From Microbacterium immunditiarum (GTDB taxonomy: Bacteria; Actinomycetota; Actinomycetes; Actinomycetales; Microbacteriaceae), in contig NZ_JACCBV010000001.1 in the NCBI RefSeq assembly GCF_013409785.1, forward strand, positions 1,674,001-1,738,000: DNA of 64,000 bases. Direction: 5' to 3'. The notes under the pieces were generated by a model that worked only from the letters and a program-made list of their open reading frames with translations, did not search any database and was not told the DNA's origin. Each line of letters opens with the position of its first letter. Position 1 is the first letter of the stretch. This document shows positions 26,089-35,314 of the stretch, one piece after another. Both the position numbers and the translations under genes were made by a program.

Positions 26089-27318
26089 ATGGACACCACG
26101 CAGCTTGCGCTGCTCGCCCTGCTCATCGGGGCGGTCCTCGGGGGCTCCGTCGTCGCCGTGGTGTTCGCCTCGCTGCGGGCGCGAGAGCGGATGCGCCGTG
26201 AGACGTCTTCCGTGATTCCCGACGGCGTCGCGGCGGTGCTCCACGCCATGGAAGACGCCGCGGTCGTCGTGGACATGTCGGGGACGGTGGTCGCGGCATC
26301 CGTCGGCGCCGTCCCGTTCGGGCTCGGTGAGGGCGCCGTCGTCCCGTCGGACGGTCTGCGCGACCTCGTGCGCCGCGCGCGGAACGCCGAAGCCGCCGTG
26401 ACCGAGACGCTGCGACTGCGCCGCGGCGCGCCGCCCGCCGAGCCGCGCCTCGTCGCTGTTCGTGCGAGCGTCATCTCTCCGCGGCTGACCCTCGTCGTCA
26501 TGCGCGACATCACCGAGCGGGAGCGCGTCGAGCAGATGCGACGTGACTTCGTCGCGAACACGAGCCACGAGTTGAAGACGCCCGTCGGGGCGGTGACGCT
26601 CCTGGCGGAGGCGGTCGAGTCCGCCGCCGACGATCCCGCGCAGGTGAGGGTGTTCGCCTCGCGGCTCACCGCTGAGGCGTCGCGTCTCGCGCTGCTGACA
26701 TCGCGCATCATGAATCTCTCGCGCCTGCAGGCAGCAGACGAGCTGATCGAGACTCGCGACGTCGCCGTCGACGAGATCGTGACGGCTGCCGTCGAGGCCC
26801 ACGTCGTGCAGGCTGACTCCGCCGGCGTCGAGATCGCGCGCGGCGGCCGCCGCGGCCTCTGGGTGCGCGGCGACGCGCAGATCCTGACCGAGGCGGTCGG
26901 CAACCTCATCGCGAACGCGATCGCGTACTCGCCTGAGGGCGCCACCGTCGGTGTGGGCGTCAAGGACGCGGACGGCGTCGTCGAGGTCGCCGTCACCGAC
27001 CACGGGGTCGGGATCCCCGAAGGGGAACAGGACCGCATCTTCGAGCGCTTCTACCGAGCGGATCAGGCGCGCTCGCGCCGCACGGGCGGAACGGGCCTGG
27101 GCCTGTCGATCGTCAAGCACGCGGTGCAGCGTCACGGCGGCGAGGTGCGCCTGTGGTCCCGTCCCGGGCGCGGGTCGACGTTCACGATCCGGCTCCCGCT
27201 GATCCCGCCTCCCGAAGGCGACGGCGCGAGCAATCGCCGGAAGGCCAAGCAGAAGGCGAAGAAGAAGCCTCGCACACCGACGGCAGCGGCCATCGTGACC
27301 ACGAACGGAGAGCCATGA
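26089..27318 (+). CDS. senX3: Sensor histidine kinase for phosphate, SenX3/PhoR type
   Basis: A 409-residue kinase with one N-terminal membrane helix (about 6-28), a PAS-like domain (about 45-140), and a HisKA/HATPase core. The phospho-accepting His160 is in NTSHELKTPVG; the N box is EAVGNLIANAIAYSP and the G boxes are TDHGVGIPE and GTGLGLSIVK. The C-terminal tail is Lys-rich. The stop overlaps the regX3 start (ATGA). With phoU, pst and regX3 it forms the phosphate-starvation circuit. Confidence 0.94.
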   Translation: MDTTQLALLALLIGAVLGGSVVAVVFASLRARERMRRETSSVIPDGVAAVLHAMEDAAVVVDMSGTVVAASVGAVPFGLGEGAVVPSDGLRDLVRRARNAEAAVTETLRLRRGAPPAEPRLVAVRASVISPRLTLVVMRDITERERVEQMRRDFVANTSHELKTPVGAVTLLAEAVESAADDPAQVRVFASRLTAEASRLALLTSRIMNLSRLQAADELIETRDVAVDEIVTAAVEAHVVQADSAGVEIARGGRRGLWVRGDAQILTEAVGNLIANAIAYSPEGATVGVGVKDADGVVEVAVTDHGVGIPEGEQDRIFERFYRADQARSRRTGGTGLGLSIVKHAVQRHGGEVRLWSRPGRGSTFTIRLPLIPPPEGDGASNRRKAKQKAKKKPRTPTAAAIVTTNGEP

Positions 27319-27998
27319 CCCGTGTCCTGATCGTCGAGGACGAGCCCGACCTCGCAGACCCGCTCGCGTACCTGCTGCGCCGCGAGGGGTACGACGTCGA
27401 GATCGCCGAAGACGGCCCGACGGGCCTGACCGCGTACCACGAGCACGGGGCCGACATCGTGCTGCTCGACCTCATGCTCCCCGGCATGTCCGGGACCGAG
27501 GTCGCGCGGCAGCTGCGCGCAGCGTCGAGCGTCCCGATCATCATGCTGACCGCCAAGGACTCCGAGGTCGACATCGTCGTAGGGCTCGAACTCGGGGCTG
27601 ACGACTACGTCACGAAGCCGTACTCGTCGCGCGAGCTGCTCGCCCGCATGCGCGCGGTGCTGCGCCGCACGGCGGCGCTCGACGCCGACCTCGACGAGCG
27701 CGTGCTGACGGGTGGCCGGGTGACGCTCGACGTCGACCGGCACACGGTCGCCGTCGACGGCCGTGAGATCGCCATGCCGCTGAAGGAATTCGAGCTGCTC
27801 GAGGTGCTCATGCGCAACGCCGGGCGCGTGCTGACGCGCGGGCAGCTCATCGACCGCGTGTGGGGGAGCGACTACTTCGGCGACACGAAGACTCTCGACG
27901 TGCACATCAAGCGCATCCGGTCACGCGTCGAGGAGAACCCGAGCGACCCCAAGATGCTTGTGACCGTGCGCGGGCTCGGGTACCGGTTCGAGGGCTGA
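27315..27998 (+). CDS. regX3: Phosphate response regulator, RegX3/PhoB type
   Basis: A 227-residue OmpR-class regulator. The receiver has the acidic EDE pocket at 8-10, phospho-acceptor Asp52 in LLDLMLPG, the switch Thr in MLTAKD and Lys in YVTKPYS. The winged helix (about 130-225) includes LKEFELLEVL and KTLDVHIKRIRSR. It overlaps senX3 by 4 nt. The GTTCACC repeat upstream of pstS is its most plausible local target. Confidence 0.95.
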   Translation: MTRVLIVEDEPDLADPLAYLLRREGYDVEIAEDGPTGLTAYHEHGADIVLLDLMLPGMSGTEVARQLRAASSVPIIMLTAKDSEVDIVVGLELGADDYVTKPYSSRELLARMRAVLRRTAALDADLDERVLTGGRVTLDVDRHTVAVDGREIAMPLKEFELLEVLMRNAGRVLTRGQLIDRVWGSDYFGDTKTLDVHIKRIRSRVEENPSDPKMLVTVRGLGYRFEG

Positions 27999-28039
27999 GC
28001 GGCCGGCAGTATCCGGCTTCAGCCGCGCTCGGCCGCTCA
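27996..28039. terminator. Bidirectional hairpin between the convergent regX3 and lipoprotein genes
   Basis: TGAGCGGCCG (27996-28005) pairs perfectly with CGGCCGCTCA (28030-28039), 10 bp, and includes the stop codons of both convergent genes. The loop of 24 nt is long and there is no T tract, so it is a weak or Rho-assisted terminator at best. Confidence 0.5.
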
Positions 28040-28504
28040 GGGAACCAGGTCGGCGAGATACGGGAGCGTGCCGTCGAGCACGGGCACGGGCTGGACGACG
28101 CCGGTGTGGTCGCCCGACTGGAAGAACATGTCGATGTCGGCGCCGGGCATGGTGTCGATGCCCTCGAGCAGGATCGGCTCCTCGTCTTCGCCGAGGCTCA
28201 CGACCGAGTTCGCGGGCACCCGCACGGTGAGGCGCTCGGCCGGCTCGCCGAACTCGACGCGCAGCGTCTGAGCCTCGTCGGTGTCGTTCACGATCGCGGC
28301 GACGAAGTTGCCGTCGACGCCCTCCTCGTCGGCCACGATGAGGACGTTGCGCACCTTGAGCGGGCCCGAGTCGGGGACGTTCACGCCGTCTGCCGGGGAG
28401 TAGGGGATCGTGGTCGCCTGGGTCGAGACCATGGCGCAGCCGCTCGTGCCCAGGGCGACGGCGGCGGCCAGGGCGACGGACGCGACGAGACGCGATTTGA
28501 TCAC
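28037..28504 (-). CDS. Small secreted lipoprotein of unknown function
   Basis: A 155-residue protein with a basic start (MIKSRL), a hydrophobic signal core and a lipobox-like TSGC with Cys23. The -3 residue is Thr, so the lipobox is not ideal. The mature part is acidic and probably beta-rich (PLKVRNVLIVADEEG..., LRVEFGEPAERLTVRVPAN), resembling a single beta-sandwich domain of secreted actinobacterial proteins. The GTG start follows GGGAGG closely. It lies between regX3 (convergent) and carD (divergent). No function is recognised. Confidence 0.8.
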   Translation of the reverse strand: MIKSRLVASVALAAAVALGTSGCAMVSTQATTIPYSPADGVNVPDSGPLKVRNVLIVADEEGVDGNFVAAIVNDTDEAQTLRVEFGEPAERLTVRVPANSVVSLGEDEEPILLEGIDTMPGADIDMFFQSGDHTGVVQPVPVLDGTLPYLADLVP

Positions 28505-28615
28505 GGATCCTCCCAGGGCCGAAGACAGCAACTCTTGCATTCTACGGGTCTCCGACCGGCCTCGGTGGACGGTCCCAGGGGTGCGGGTGAGAACCTTAGC
28601 GTATGTCGCCTGTGG

Positions 28616-28621
28616 TATCCT
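28616..28621 (+). promoter_or_regulatory. Likely -10 element TATCCT of the carD promoter
   Basis: TATCCT, preceded by a TGTGG stretch, lies 27 nt before the carD ATG in an unusually AT-rich patch. A -35 could be CTTAGC at 28595-28600 with a short 15-nt gap, so only the -10 is proposed. Unlike many neighbours this gene has a leader with a ribosome site (GAAAGGA). Confidence 0.45.
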
Positions 28622-28647
28622 ATTAGTTGCCGAAAGGACATAACTGC

Positions 28648-29130
28648 ATGCTTTTTGAGGTTGGCGAGACGGTCGTTTACCCGCACCACGGGGCTGCCAC
28701 GATCGCGGAAGTGAAGACCCGCATCATCAAAGGCGAAGAGAAGGTCTATCTGAAGCTCCGCGTCACGCAGGGCGACCTGACCATCGAGGTACCCGCAGAC
28801 AACGTCGACCTGGTCGGCGTCCGTGACGTCATCGGCAAGGAGGGCCTCGAGCGCGTCTTCGAAGTGCTCCGCGCGCCCTTCACCGAAGAGCCCACGAACT
28901 GGTCCCGCCGCTACAAGGCGAACCTCGAGAAGCTCGCGTCGGGTGACGTCATCAAGGTGAGCGAGGTCGTGCGCGACCTCTGGCGCCGCGATCAGGACCG
29001 CGGCCTGTCGGCGGGCGAGAAGCGCATGCTCGCGAAGGCGAAGCAGATCCTCGTCTCCGAGCTCGCGCTCGCCGAGAAGACCGACGAGGAGCGCGCCAGC
29101 GTCATCCTCGACGAGGTCCTCGCGTCCTAG
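28648..29130 (+). CDS. carD: CarD-family RNA polymerase-binding transcription factor
   Basis: A 160-residue CarD. The N-terminal RNA-polymerase-interacting Tudor-like domain starts [17 protein letters not shown], and the C-terminal helical DNA-binding domain includes [13 protein letters not shown] and [15 protein letters not shown] with the conserved Trp. CarD stabilises the open promoter complex, especially at rRNA promoters. The ATG at 28648 is set by GAAAGGA upstream; an earlier in-frame codon would add an unrelated PKGHN sequence. The order carD-ispD-ispF-cysS-rlmB resembles that of mycobacteria. Confidence 0.96.
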   Translation: MLFEVGETVVYPHHGAATIAEVKTRIIKGEEKVYLKLRVTQGDLTIEVPADNVDLVGVRDVIGKEGLERVFEVLRAPFTEEPTNWSRRYKANLEKLASGDVIKVSEVVRDLWRRDQDRGLSAGEKRMLAKAKQILVSELALAEKTDEERASVILDEVLAS

Positions 29131-29138
29131 TCGCGCGC

Positions 29139-29144
29139 TAGCCT
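29139..29144 (+). promoter_or_regulatory. -10-like hexamer TAGCCT, 6 nt before the ispDF GTG
   Basis: TAGCCT is followed by CAGGGT and GTG 29151, the recurring 6-nt leaderless spacing. It lies just after the carD stop, giving ispDF its own promoter. Confidence 0.5.
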
Positions 29145-29150
29145 CAGGGT

Positions 29151-30368
29151 GTGAGCATCACCCCCTCTCCTCGCGTCGCCGTCGTGGTCGTCGCGGCCGG
29201 TTCCGGCACGCGACTCGGAGCGGGCGAGCACAAGGCGTTCGTCGGGCTCGGCAGGCACACGATCCTGCGTCACGCGCTCGACGGCCTGTTCGCCGCGCAC
29301 GAGACGGCGCAGGTCGTCGTCGTCGCGCCCGCCGGACGCGAGGGCGAGGCAGAGACCGACCTGTTCGAAGCGGCAGCGGCGGCCGGTGCGTCGCGCGATC
29401 TCGTGAGCGTCGTCACGGGCGGCGCGACACGCCAGGAGTCCGTCGCGGCGGGGCTCGACGCCCTGTGGCCCGGAATCGAGATCGTGCTCGTGCACGACGC
29501 AGCCCGCGCCCTCACGCCGGGCGTCGTGTTCGACCGCGTCGTGTCGGCGATCGACCGCACGAACTGGGGGATCGTTCCGGTCGTGCCCGTCGTCGACACG
29601 ATCAAGCGCCTCGAGGGCGACCGCATCACGGGCGTCGTGGACCGGTCGCAGCTCGCGGCGGCGCAGACCCCGCAGGGCTTCGCGCGGGCCTCCCTCGAGG
29701 CGGCGTACCGCGTCGCGGACCGCGAGTACACCGACGATGCGGCGTTGATGGCGGATGCCGGACACCAGATCGGCGTCGTCGACGGCGAGGCGCTCGCGTT
29801 CAAGATCACGACGGCCGCCGACCTCGAACGGGCGCGGGCGCTCGTCACCGAGAGCCCGGTGCCCGCGATCCCGGTATCGCTCGATCGCACGCCGCGCGCG
29901 CCGAGGGTGGGCGTCGGCACCGACGTGCACGCCTTCGGCGGCTCCGGCACGCTGTGGCTCGCGGGACTCGCGTGGCCCGGCGAGCCCGCGCTCAGCGGCC
30001 ACTCCGACGGCGACGCCGTCGCGCACGCGATCGTCGACGCGCTGCTGTCGGCCGCCGGACTCGGCGACATCGGCACCCATTTCGGCACGAACAGGCCCGA
30101 GTTCGAAGGTGCCCACGCCCGCGTGTTCCTCACCCACACGCTGGGTCTCGTCGGCGAGGCGGGCTGGGCGGTGGGCAACGTCGCCGTGCAGGTGCGCGCG
30201 AACCGGCCGCGCTTCGCGGAGCGCCGGGCGGAGGCCGAGCGTGCGCTGTCGGAGGCGCTGGGCGGGGCATCCGTCTCGCTCTCGGCCACGACGACCGACG
30301 CACTGGGCTTCACGGGCCGCGGAGAGGGCGTCGAGGCCGTCGCGGTCGCGCTCCTCGTGCCCGCCTGA
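29151..30368 (+). CDS. ispDF: Bifunctional IspD/IspF: MEP cytidylyltransferase and MECDP synthase
   Basis: A 405-residue fusion of two steps of the non-mevalonate isoprenoid pathway. The IspD part (about 1-235) has AAGSGTRLG...[12 protein letters not shown] and AAAQTPQGF. The IspF part (about 250-405) has GVGTDVHAF with metal-ligand Asp and His, [26 protein letters not shown] and the late [14 protein letters not shown]. IspD makes CDP-ME and IspF cyclises CDP-MEP; IspE acts between them and is not in the window. Fused IspDF is known in other bacteria, whereas mycobacteria keep two genes. Confidence 0.95.
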   Translation: MSITPSPRVAVVVVAAGSGTRLGAGEHKAFVGLGRHTILRHALDGLFAAHETAQVVVVAPAGREGEAETDLFEAAAAAGASRDLVSVVTGGATRQESVAAGLDALWPGIEIVLVHDAARALTPGVVFDRVVSAIDRTNWGIVPVVPVVDTIKRLEGDRITGVVDRSQLAAAQTPQGFARASLEAAYRVADREYTDDAALMADAGHQIGVVDGEALAFKITTAADLERARALVTESPVPAIPVSLDRTPRAPRVGVGTDVHAFGGSGTLWLAGLAWPGEPALSGHSDGDAVAHAIVDALLSAAGLGDIGTHFGTNRPEFEGAHARVFLTHTLGLVGEAGWAVGNVAVQVRANRPRFAERRAEAERALSEALGGASVSLSATTTDALGFTGRGEGVEAVAVALLVPA

Positions 30369-30386
30369 CCGCGTCCGTGCGAAGGG

Positions 30387-30869
30387 TCAGCCGCCGATGT
30401 CGAGCGTCATGAAGACCGAGAACGGGTCGTCGACGTAGTCGCCGAAGGGACCGCATTCGACGAACCCCTCGGCCGCGTACAGCGCTCGCGCGGGGATGAA
30501 GTCGGCTGGCGTGCCGGTCTCGAGCCACAGGCTGGCGTAGCCCCGCTCTCGCGCGGCGGAGATGATGTGGCGCAGCAGCGCGCGCCCGATCCCCGCACCG
30601 CGGTAGCGGTCGTCGACGCGCATCGACTTGATCTCGCCGCGCTGCGCGCCCGCGCCGGGCGCGTCGATCGCCTTGAGGGCGCCGATGCCGGCGAGCTCGC
30701 CATCGACCCAGGCAGACCAGAACGTGATCGACGGATGCCGCAGCCCCGCCAGATCGAGGGCGTGGACGCTCTCGGGCGGCGACGAGTCGTGCATGCCGCG
30801 GAGGTGCGCGGCGATGAGCGCCTGCGTGCGCGGCCCGGAGAGGTCGTCGACCCGGATCTCGATCGCCAT
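30387..30869 (-). CDS. GNAT-family N-acetyltransferase
   Basis: A 160-residue acetyltransferase. The acetyl-CoA loop is DRYRGAGIGRALLRHI (about 88-103, the R-x-x-G-x-G/A motif), preceded by KSMRVDD and followed by LWLETGTP and the AEGFVECGPF beta-turn typical of YedL/PanM-like small-molecule acetyltransferases. It lies 4 nt after the EamA transporter gene in the same direction, so the two are probably co-transcribed. The substrate is unknown. Confidence 0.88.
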   Translation of the reverse strand: MAIEIRVDDLSGPRTQALIAAHLRGMHDSSPPESVHALDLAGLRHPSITFWSAWVDGELAGIGALKAIDAPGAGAQRGEIKSMRVDDRYRGAGIGRALLRHIISAARERGYASLWLETGTPADFIPARALYAAEGFVECGPFGDYVDDPFSVFMTLDIGG

Positions 30870-30873
30870 CGTG

Positions 30874-31800
30874 TCAGCCCTCCACCGCGAACGGGACGGG
30901 GTCGCGGGGCGACCGCGCACCCCACGCGAGCAGGACGAGCCCCGCGGCGAGCACCACGAGGCCGACGATTGCGAGCGCGCTCAAGCGCTCCCCGAGCACG
31001 AGGATGCCGAGCAGGCTCGCAGTGAGCGGCTCCGCGAGCGTGAGCGTCGCGGCGGTGGCCGCCGTGAGCCGCTCGAGTCCCCACGTGAACAGCGTGTATG
31101 CGACGGCGATCGTCGCGATGCCGAGCCACAGCGCCATCGCGAGCCCGGGGCCCTGCGCGAGCCATGACAGGTCGACGAACGGCAGCGCGAGCGCGGCGAC
31201 GAGCGCCGACCACGCGCCCATCGCGCCTGCGACCGTGAACGGGTCCCAGCCTGCGTCCATGAGACGCCGCTGCGCGTTCGCGAAGACCGCGAACGACGCC
31301 CCGGCGCCGACCGACCCGAGGATGCCGAGCGGATCGGCGCCGGCGGTCGCACCCGCGTCGCCGCCGATCCCCAGCAGCACGACGCCGACGGTCGCGAGCG
31401 CGGTCGCGAGCACCCACGTGCCGGACGGCGTGCGGCGCGTGAGCGCCCACTCGAGGATCCCCGCGAGCACCGGCGCCGAGCCGAGCGCGATGACGGTGCC
31501 GACGGCGACTCCGTTGCGCTCGGTGCCGAGGAAGAACAGCGGCTGGTATGCGGCCAGGCACACGCCGGTCGTCGCCATGAGGGCGAGGTCGCGGGCGGTC
31601 GCGCGCCTGTGCGGTGCGCCCGTGCGGCGGCGCCGTCGACGGGCCAGGAGCCAGCCTATGAGCGCGAGCGCCGTGCCGCCGATGACGAGGCGCATGACGC
31701 CGACGGAGAGGGGTGTGGTGCCGTCCGGTCCGAGGGCCTGGGACGTGCCGGTCGTGCCGAAGAGCACGGCCGCCGCGACGACGGCGAGGATCGGGAGCAT
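30874..31800 (-). CDS. EamA-family (DMT superfamily) transporter
   Basis: A 308-residue protein with about ten hydrophobic helices in two EamA repeats, the second starting near GILGSVGAGASFAVFANAQRR (about residue 160). Small-molecule or amino-acid efflux is typical of the family, but the substrate is unknown. The C-terminus is a short polar tail. TACAAA ends 6 nt before the ATG on the minus strand, fitting leaderless initiation. It is divergent from cysS with only 39 nt between starts. Confidence 0.88.
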   Translation of the reverse strand: MLPILAVVAAAVLFGTTGTSQALGPDGTTPLSVGVMRLVIGGTALALIGWLLARRRRRRTGAPHRRATARDLALMATTGVCLAAYQPLFFLGTERNGVAVGTVIALGSAPVLAGILEWALTRRTPSGTWVLATALATVGVVLLGIGGDAGATAGADPLGILGSVGAGASFAVFANAQRRLMDAGWDPFTVAGAMGAWSALVAALALPFVDLSWLAQGPGLAMALWLGIATIAVAYTLFTWGLERLTAATAATLTLAEPLTASLLGILVLGERLSALAIVGLVVLAAGLVLLAWGARSPRDPVPFAVEG

Positions 31801-31827
31801 CCCACATTTGTACCGCGACCCCGCCGG

Positions 31828-31833
31828 TAGGCT
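31828..31833 (+). promoter_or_regulatory. -10-like hexamer TAGGCT, 6 nt before the cysS GTG
   Basis: TAGGCT is followed by GGTGCG and GTG 31840. Leaderless transcription inferred; it shares a 39-nt divergent gap with the EamA gene. Confidence 0.5.
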
Positions 31834-31839
31834 GGTGCG

Positions 31840-33342
31840 GTGACGGTTCAGCTCTACGACACGAAGGCGCAGGCGCTGCGCGACTTCGCGCCGCTCGACC
31901 CGTCGAACGTCACGATGTACGTGTGCGGCCCGACCGTGCAGTCCGGCCCCCATATCGGTCACCTCCGCGGAGCGCTGAGCTTCGACATCCTCCGTCGCTG
32001 GCTCGAGCACCGGTTCGGCCGCGTGACGTTCGTGCGCAACGTGACCGACATCGACGACAAAGTGCTCGCGAACGCGACGCCCGAAGAGCCGTGGTGGGCG
32101 CTCGCGTATCGCATGGAGCTCGAGTTCACGCGCGCGTACACGGCGATCGGCATCTCCGCGCCGACGTACGAGCCGCGCGCGACCGCGTCGATCCCGCAGA
32201 TGCAGGAGATCATCGCGCGGCTCATCGAGACAGGGCACGCGTACGCCGCGACCTCGTCGGATGCCGTGGGCGACGTGTACTTCGACGTGCGGTCGTGGGC
32301 TGACTACGGTTCGCTCACGCGCCAGTCGCTCGACGCGATGGAGCCGGCCGAGGACGCCGACCCGCGCGGCAAGCGCGACCCGCGCGACTTCGCGCTGTGG
32401 AAGGGCGCCAAGCCCGCCGAGCCCGAGAGCGCGTCGTGGGACGCGCCGTGGGGGCGCGGCCGCCCCGGCTGGCACATCGAGTGCTCCGCGATGGCGCGCC
32501 GCTACCTCGGCGCCGAGTTCGACATCCACGGTGGCGGACTCGACCTGCGCTTCCCGCACCACGAGAACGAGCTCGCGCAGTCGACCGCGGCCGGAGACGG
32601 GTTCGCGCGCTACTGGGTGCACAACGGGCTCGTGACCGTCGGCGCGCAGAAGATGTCGAAGTCGCTGTTCAACTTTATCCTCGCCGACGACCTCCTGCGC
32701 GAGCGCGACCCGCTCGTCGTGCGCTACGCGCTCGCGGCGGCGCACTACCGCTCGAGCCTCGACGTGACCGAGTCGACGTTCGACGAGGCGGAGGCGGCGG
32801 TCGGCCGCATCCGCACATTCCTCGAGCGCGTGCAGCGCACGCCCAGCACGCTCGTGTGGACCGCGCAGCGCCCGGAGGGCGACTCCGACGAGCCGGTCGA
32901 CCTCCTCCCGCCGGCGTTCACCGCCGCGATGGACGACGACCTCGGGGTGCCGCAGGCGCTCGCCGTCGTGCACGAGACCGTGCGCGCCGGCAACGCGGCA
33001 CTCGACGCCGGAGACACGGGCGCTGCGCACGTCGCGGCGGCGCAGGTGCGCGAGATGACGGGGATCCTCGGGATCGACCCGACGGATGCCCGGTGGCAGG
33101 CGGGTGCGTCGGCTGAGGCATCCGCCCTCGACGTCCTCGTCCAGACGATGATCGCGCAGCGCGCCCGCGCGCGAGCCGCGAAGGACTGGGAGACGGCCGA
33201 CCGCATCCGCGACGCGATCGCGGCCGCGGGGATCGCGCTCGAGGACGGCCCCGATGGCACGCACTGGAGCATCATCGATCCACCAGCGCCGGCCGCTGCG
33301 CAGACGGATGCCGAGGGTGCGTCCCTCGTGAAGGAGAACTGA
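31840..33342 (+). CDS. cysS: Cysteinyl-tRNA synthetase
   Basis: A 500-residue class I synthetase charging tRNA-Cys. Cys29 in MYVCGPTV is a zinc ligand, HIGH is at 38-41, further zinc ligands are in HIECSAM and [11 protein letters not shown], and KMSKS is near residue 271. The C-terminal DALR-type domain follows from about 340. Length exceeds E. coli CysS (461) through insertions and a short Ala/Glu-rich tail. It overlaps the rlmB start by 1 nt (TGATG). Confidence 0.97.
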   Translation: MTVQLYDTKAQALRDFAPLDPSNVTMYVCGPTVQSGPHIGHLRGALSFDILRRWLEHRFGRVTFVRNVTDIDDKVLANATPEEPWWALAYRMELEFTRAYTAIGISAPTYEPRATASIPQMQEIIARLIETGHAYAATSSDAVGDVYFDVRSWADYGSLTRQSLDAMEPAEDADPRGKRDPRDFALWKGAKPAEPESASWDAPWGRGRPGWHIECSAMARRYLGAEFDIHGGGLDLRFPHHENELAQSTAAGDGFARYWVHNGLVTVGAQKMSKSLFNFILADDLLRERDPLVVRYALAAAHYRSSLDVTESTFDEAEAAVGRIRTFLERVQRTPSTLVWTAQRPEGDSDEPVDLLPPAFTAAMDDDLGVPQALAVVHETVRAGNAALDAGDTGAAHVAAAQVREMTGILGIDPTDARWQAGASAEASALDVLVQTMIAQRARARAAKDWETADRIRDAIAAAGIALEDGPDGTHWSIIDPPAPAAAQTDAEGASLVKEN

Positions 33343-34346
33343 TGGCCAAGCCAGGACGCCCGGGAGCGGGCAAGCCGAAGAAGAAGGGCCCCACGAAGGG
33401 CACCGGCGGCCACAGCCGCAAGGCGCTCGAGGGCAAGGGCCCGACGCCGAAGGCGGAGGACCGCGCGTGGCACGTCGCCGGCAAGCGCAAGGCTGCTCGT
33501 GACCGGTACGCCGCCGCCGGAGGCAAGGGGCGGCCCGGCACCAAGCCGCAGGGCTCGAACCCCAATCGGGCGGCGAAGTCGAAGGGCGGCGACGACACCG
33601 AGACGGTGACCGGGCGCAACTCCGTGCTCGAGGCGCTGCGCGCGAAGATCCCGGCGACGGCGCTCTACATCGCGCAGCGCGTCGAGATGGACGACCGCGT
33701 GAAGGAGATGCTCGCGATCGCGTCGCACCGCGACATCCCGGTGCTCGAGGTCACGCGGCCCGAGCTCGACCGCATGGCGGGCTTCGACGGCGTGCACCAG
33801 GGCGTCGCGCTGAAGGTGCCGCCGTACGAGTACGCGCACCCGCAGGACCTGCTCGAAGAGGTGCTGGCCGACGACGAGGTGCCGCTGCTCGTCGCGCTCG
33901 ACGGTGTGACCGACCCGCGCAACCTCGGCGCGATCATCCGCTCGACCGCGGCCTTCGGCGGGCAGGGCGTCATCGTGCCGCAGCGCCGCTCGGCGAGCGT
34001 GAACTCGGCCGCGTGGAAGACGAGCGCGGGCGCGGCGGCGCGCATCCCCGTCGCGATCGCGGCGAACCTCACCACGACGCTCAAGGAGTTCAAGAAGCAG
34101 GGGGTCTTCGTGCTCGGCCTCGACGGAGGGGGCGACGTGTCGCTTCCGTCGCTCGAGCTCGCCGACCGGCCGGTCGTGATCGTGGTCGGCTCCGAGGGAA
34201 AGGGCCTCTCGCGCCTGGTGACGGAGACGTGCGACCAGATCGTGTCGATCCCGATCTCGGCGGCGACCGAGTCCCTGAACGCGGGCATCGCGGCATCCGT
34301 GGCGCTGTATCAGGTCTCGACGATGCGTGCCCGCCGGGACGGATGA
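33342..34346 (+). CDS. rlmB: 23S rRNA (guanosine-2'-O-)-methyltransferase, RlmB/TrmH family
   Basis: A 334-residue SPOUT methyltransferase with a long basic N-terminal extension (about 80 residues rich in Lys, Gly and Pro). The L30e-like substrate domain starts at VTGRNSVLEALRA. The knotted SPOUT domain shows NLGAIIRSTAAFG, VGSEGKGLSRL and IPISAATESLNAGIAAS. It probably 2'-O-methylates G2251-type positions of 23S rRNA; a tRNA target cannot be excluded. Coupled to cysS, as in other actinobacteria. Confidence 0.93.
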   Translation: MAKPGRPGAGKPKKKGPTKGTGGHSRKALEGKGPTPKAEDRAWHVAGKRKAARDRYAAAGGKGRPGTKPQGSNPNRAAKSKGGDDTETVTGRNSVLEALRAKIPATALYIAQRVEMDDRVKEMLAIASHRDIPVLEVTRPELDRMAGFDGVHQGVALKVPPYEYAHPQDLLEEVLADDEVPLLVALDGVTDPRNLGAIIRSTAAFGGQGVIVPQRRSASVNSAAWKTSAGAAARIPVAIAANLTTTLKEFKKQGVFVLGLDGGGDVSLPSLELADRPVVIVVGSEGKGLSRLVTETCDQIVSIPISAATESLNAGIAASVALYQVSTMRARRDG

Positions 34347-34429
34347 CGTCACGTTCCCATTCGAGGGAATGAAGGTCGCGAAACCGGACTTGTCTCAGGC
34401 ACACTGACACGAGCGTCGAAAGGAAGACC

Positions 34430-35071
34430 ATGGCCCGCATCGCCGTCATCGGAGGGACCGGCTACGCCGGCAGCCACATCGTCGCCGAGGGGGTGCAGCG
34501 CGGGCACGACGTCGTGTCGGTCGCTCGCAAGTCCGCGGCCGAACGTGTGCACGGCGCGACCTACGTCGAGGCGACGCTGCTCGACGTGCCGAGCCTCGTC
34601 GCCGAGCTGGAAGGCGCCGACGTCATCGTCGTGGCGGTCTCGCCGCGCGGCGACATGACCGAGGCGTACGTCCCCTCCGTGCTCGAGCTCGCCGACGCGC
34701 TGACCGGCTCGCCCACGCGTCTGGGGGTCGTGGGCGGTGCGGGCGGCTCGCTCGTCGCGCGGGGCGGACCGCGCCTGTTCGACGCGGGCTTCCCCGAGGA
34801 GTACAAGGCCGAGGCGCAGACGGCGATCGACATCCTCGAGGCGCTCCGGCGCAGCCCCGAGTCGCTGGACTGGTTCCTCGTCCACCCGGCGGAGTCGTTC
34901 GGAGTATGGAACCCCGGTGAGCGCACCGGCACCTATCGCGATGGCGGCGACGTGCTCGTGCGCGACGCCGACGGCGTCTCCTTCATCTCGGGCGCGGACC
35001 TCGGAGTCGCCTTCATCGACGAGATCGAGAACCCGAAGCATCGACGCGAGCGGTTCACGGTCGGCTACTGA
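34430..35071 (+). CDS. NAD(P)-binding oxidoreductase-like protein (NmrA/SDR type)
   Basis: A 213-residue protein with the dinucleotide motif IGGTGYAGSHI at 7-17 and the later segments VVAVSPRGDM, VVGGAGGSL and WFLVHPAESFG, as in YwnB/BLVRB-like atypical short-chain reductases. The classical catalytic YxxxK is not obvious. A good ribosome site (GAAAGGAAG) precedes the ATG. It stands alone, ended by a strong terminator, and marks the edge between core genes and the accessory region. Confidence 0.85.
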   Translation: MARIAVIGGTGYAGSHIVAEGVQRGHDVVSVARKSAAERVHGATYVEATLLDVPSLVAELEGADVIVVAVSPRGDMTEAYVPSVLELADALTGSPTRLGVVGGAGGSLVARGGPRLFDAGFPEEYKAEAQTAIDILEALRRSPESLDWFLVHPAESFGVWNPGERTGTYRDGGDVLVRDADGVSFISGADLGVAFIDEIENPKHRRERFTVGY

Positions 35072-35078
35072 ACACGAT

Positions 35079-35102
35079 GGGCGGATGCTGCGGCATCCGC
35101 CC
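35079..35102 (+). terminator. Rho-independent-type terminator
   Basis: A 10-bp perfect stem GGGCGGATGC / GCATCCGCCC with loop TGCG, followed by TTGTCATT. It lies 8 nt after the oxidoreductase stop. The stem is built from the abundant CGGATGC/GCATCCG word. Confidence 0.8.
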
Positions 35103-35125
35103 TTGTCATTCCAGACGATCACTAT

Positions 35126-35219
35126 TACTGAACAACCTTCGAGACGCGCCGTCGTCGGATCGATTGCATGACCCGCAGCGGCGCCGGATTGTCAAGTCCA
35201 GGTAACGTTTTGTTCAGTA
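35126..35219 (+). promoter_or_regulatory. Paired inverted half-sites TACTGAACAA ... TTGTTCAGTA before the liv promoter
   Basis: TACTGAACAA (35126-35135) and TTGTTCAGTA (35210-35219) are perfect 10-nt reverse complements, 84 nt apart start to start. The second copy ends 4 nt before a TTGACA -35. Such spacing (about eight helical turns) fits a DNA-looping or dual-site regulator of the liv operon. The two XRE-cupin proteins and the LacI protein downstream are candidate binders. Function is inferred. Confidence 0.5.
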
Positions 35220-35223
35220 TCAA

Positions 35224-35253
35224 TTGACATTGGGTGGCGTGCGTTGCTGTACT
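35224..35253 (+). promoter_or_regulatory. Sigma-70-like promoter of the liv operon
   Basis: A consensus -35 TTGACA (35224-35229) and TGTACT (35248-35253) with an 18-nt spacer; the surroundings are much less GC-rich than the genes. It would give a leader of about 55 nt before the livH GTG. Confidence 0.6.
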
Positions 35254-35314
35254 AGGACGCGCCAGCGAACGATTCCAGCGATTTCCCCGACGACGTGGAA
35301 GGTCTGATCACCCG

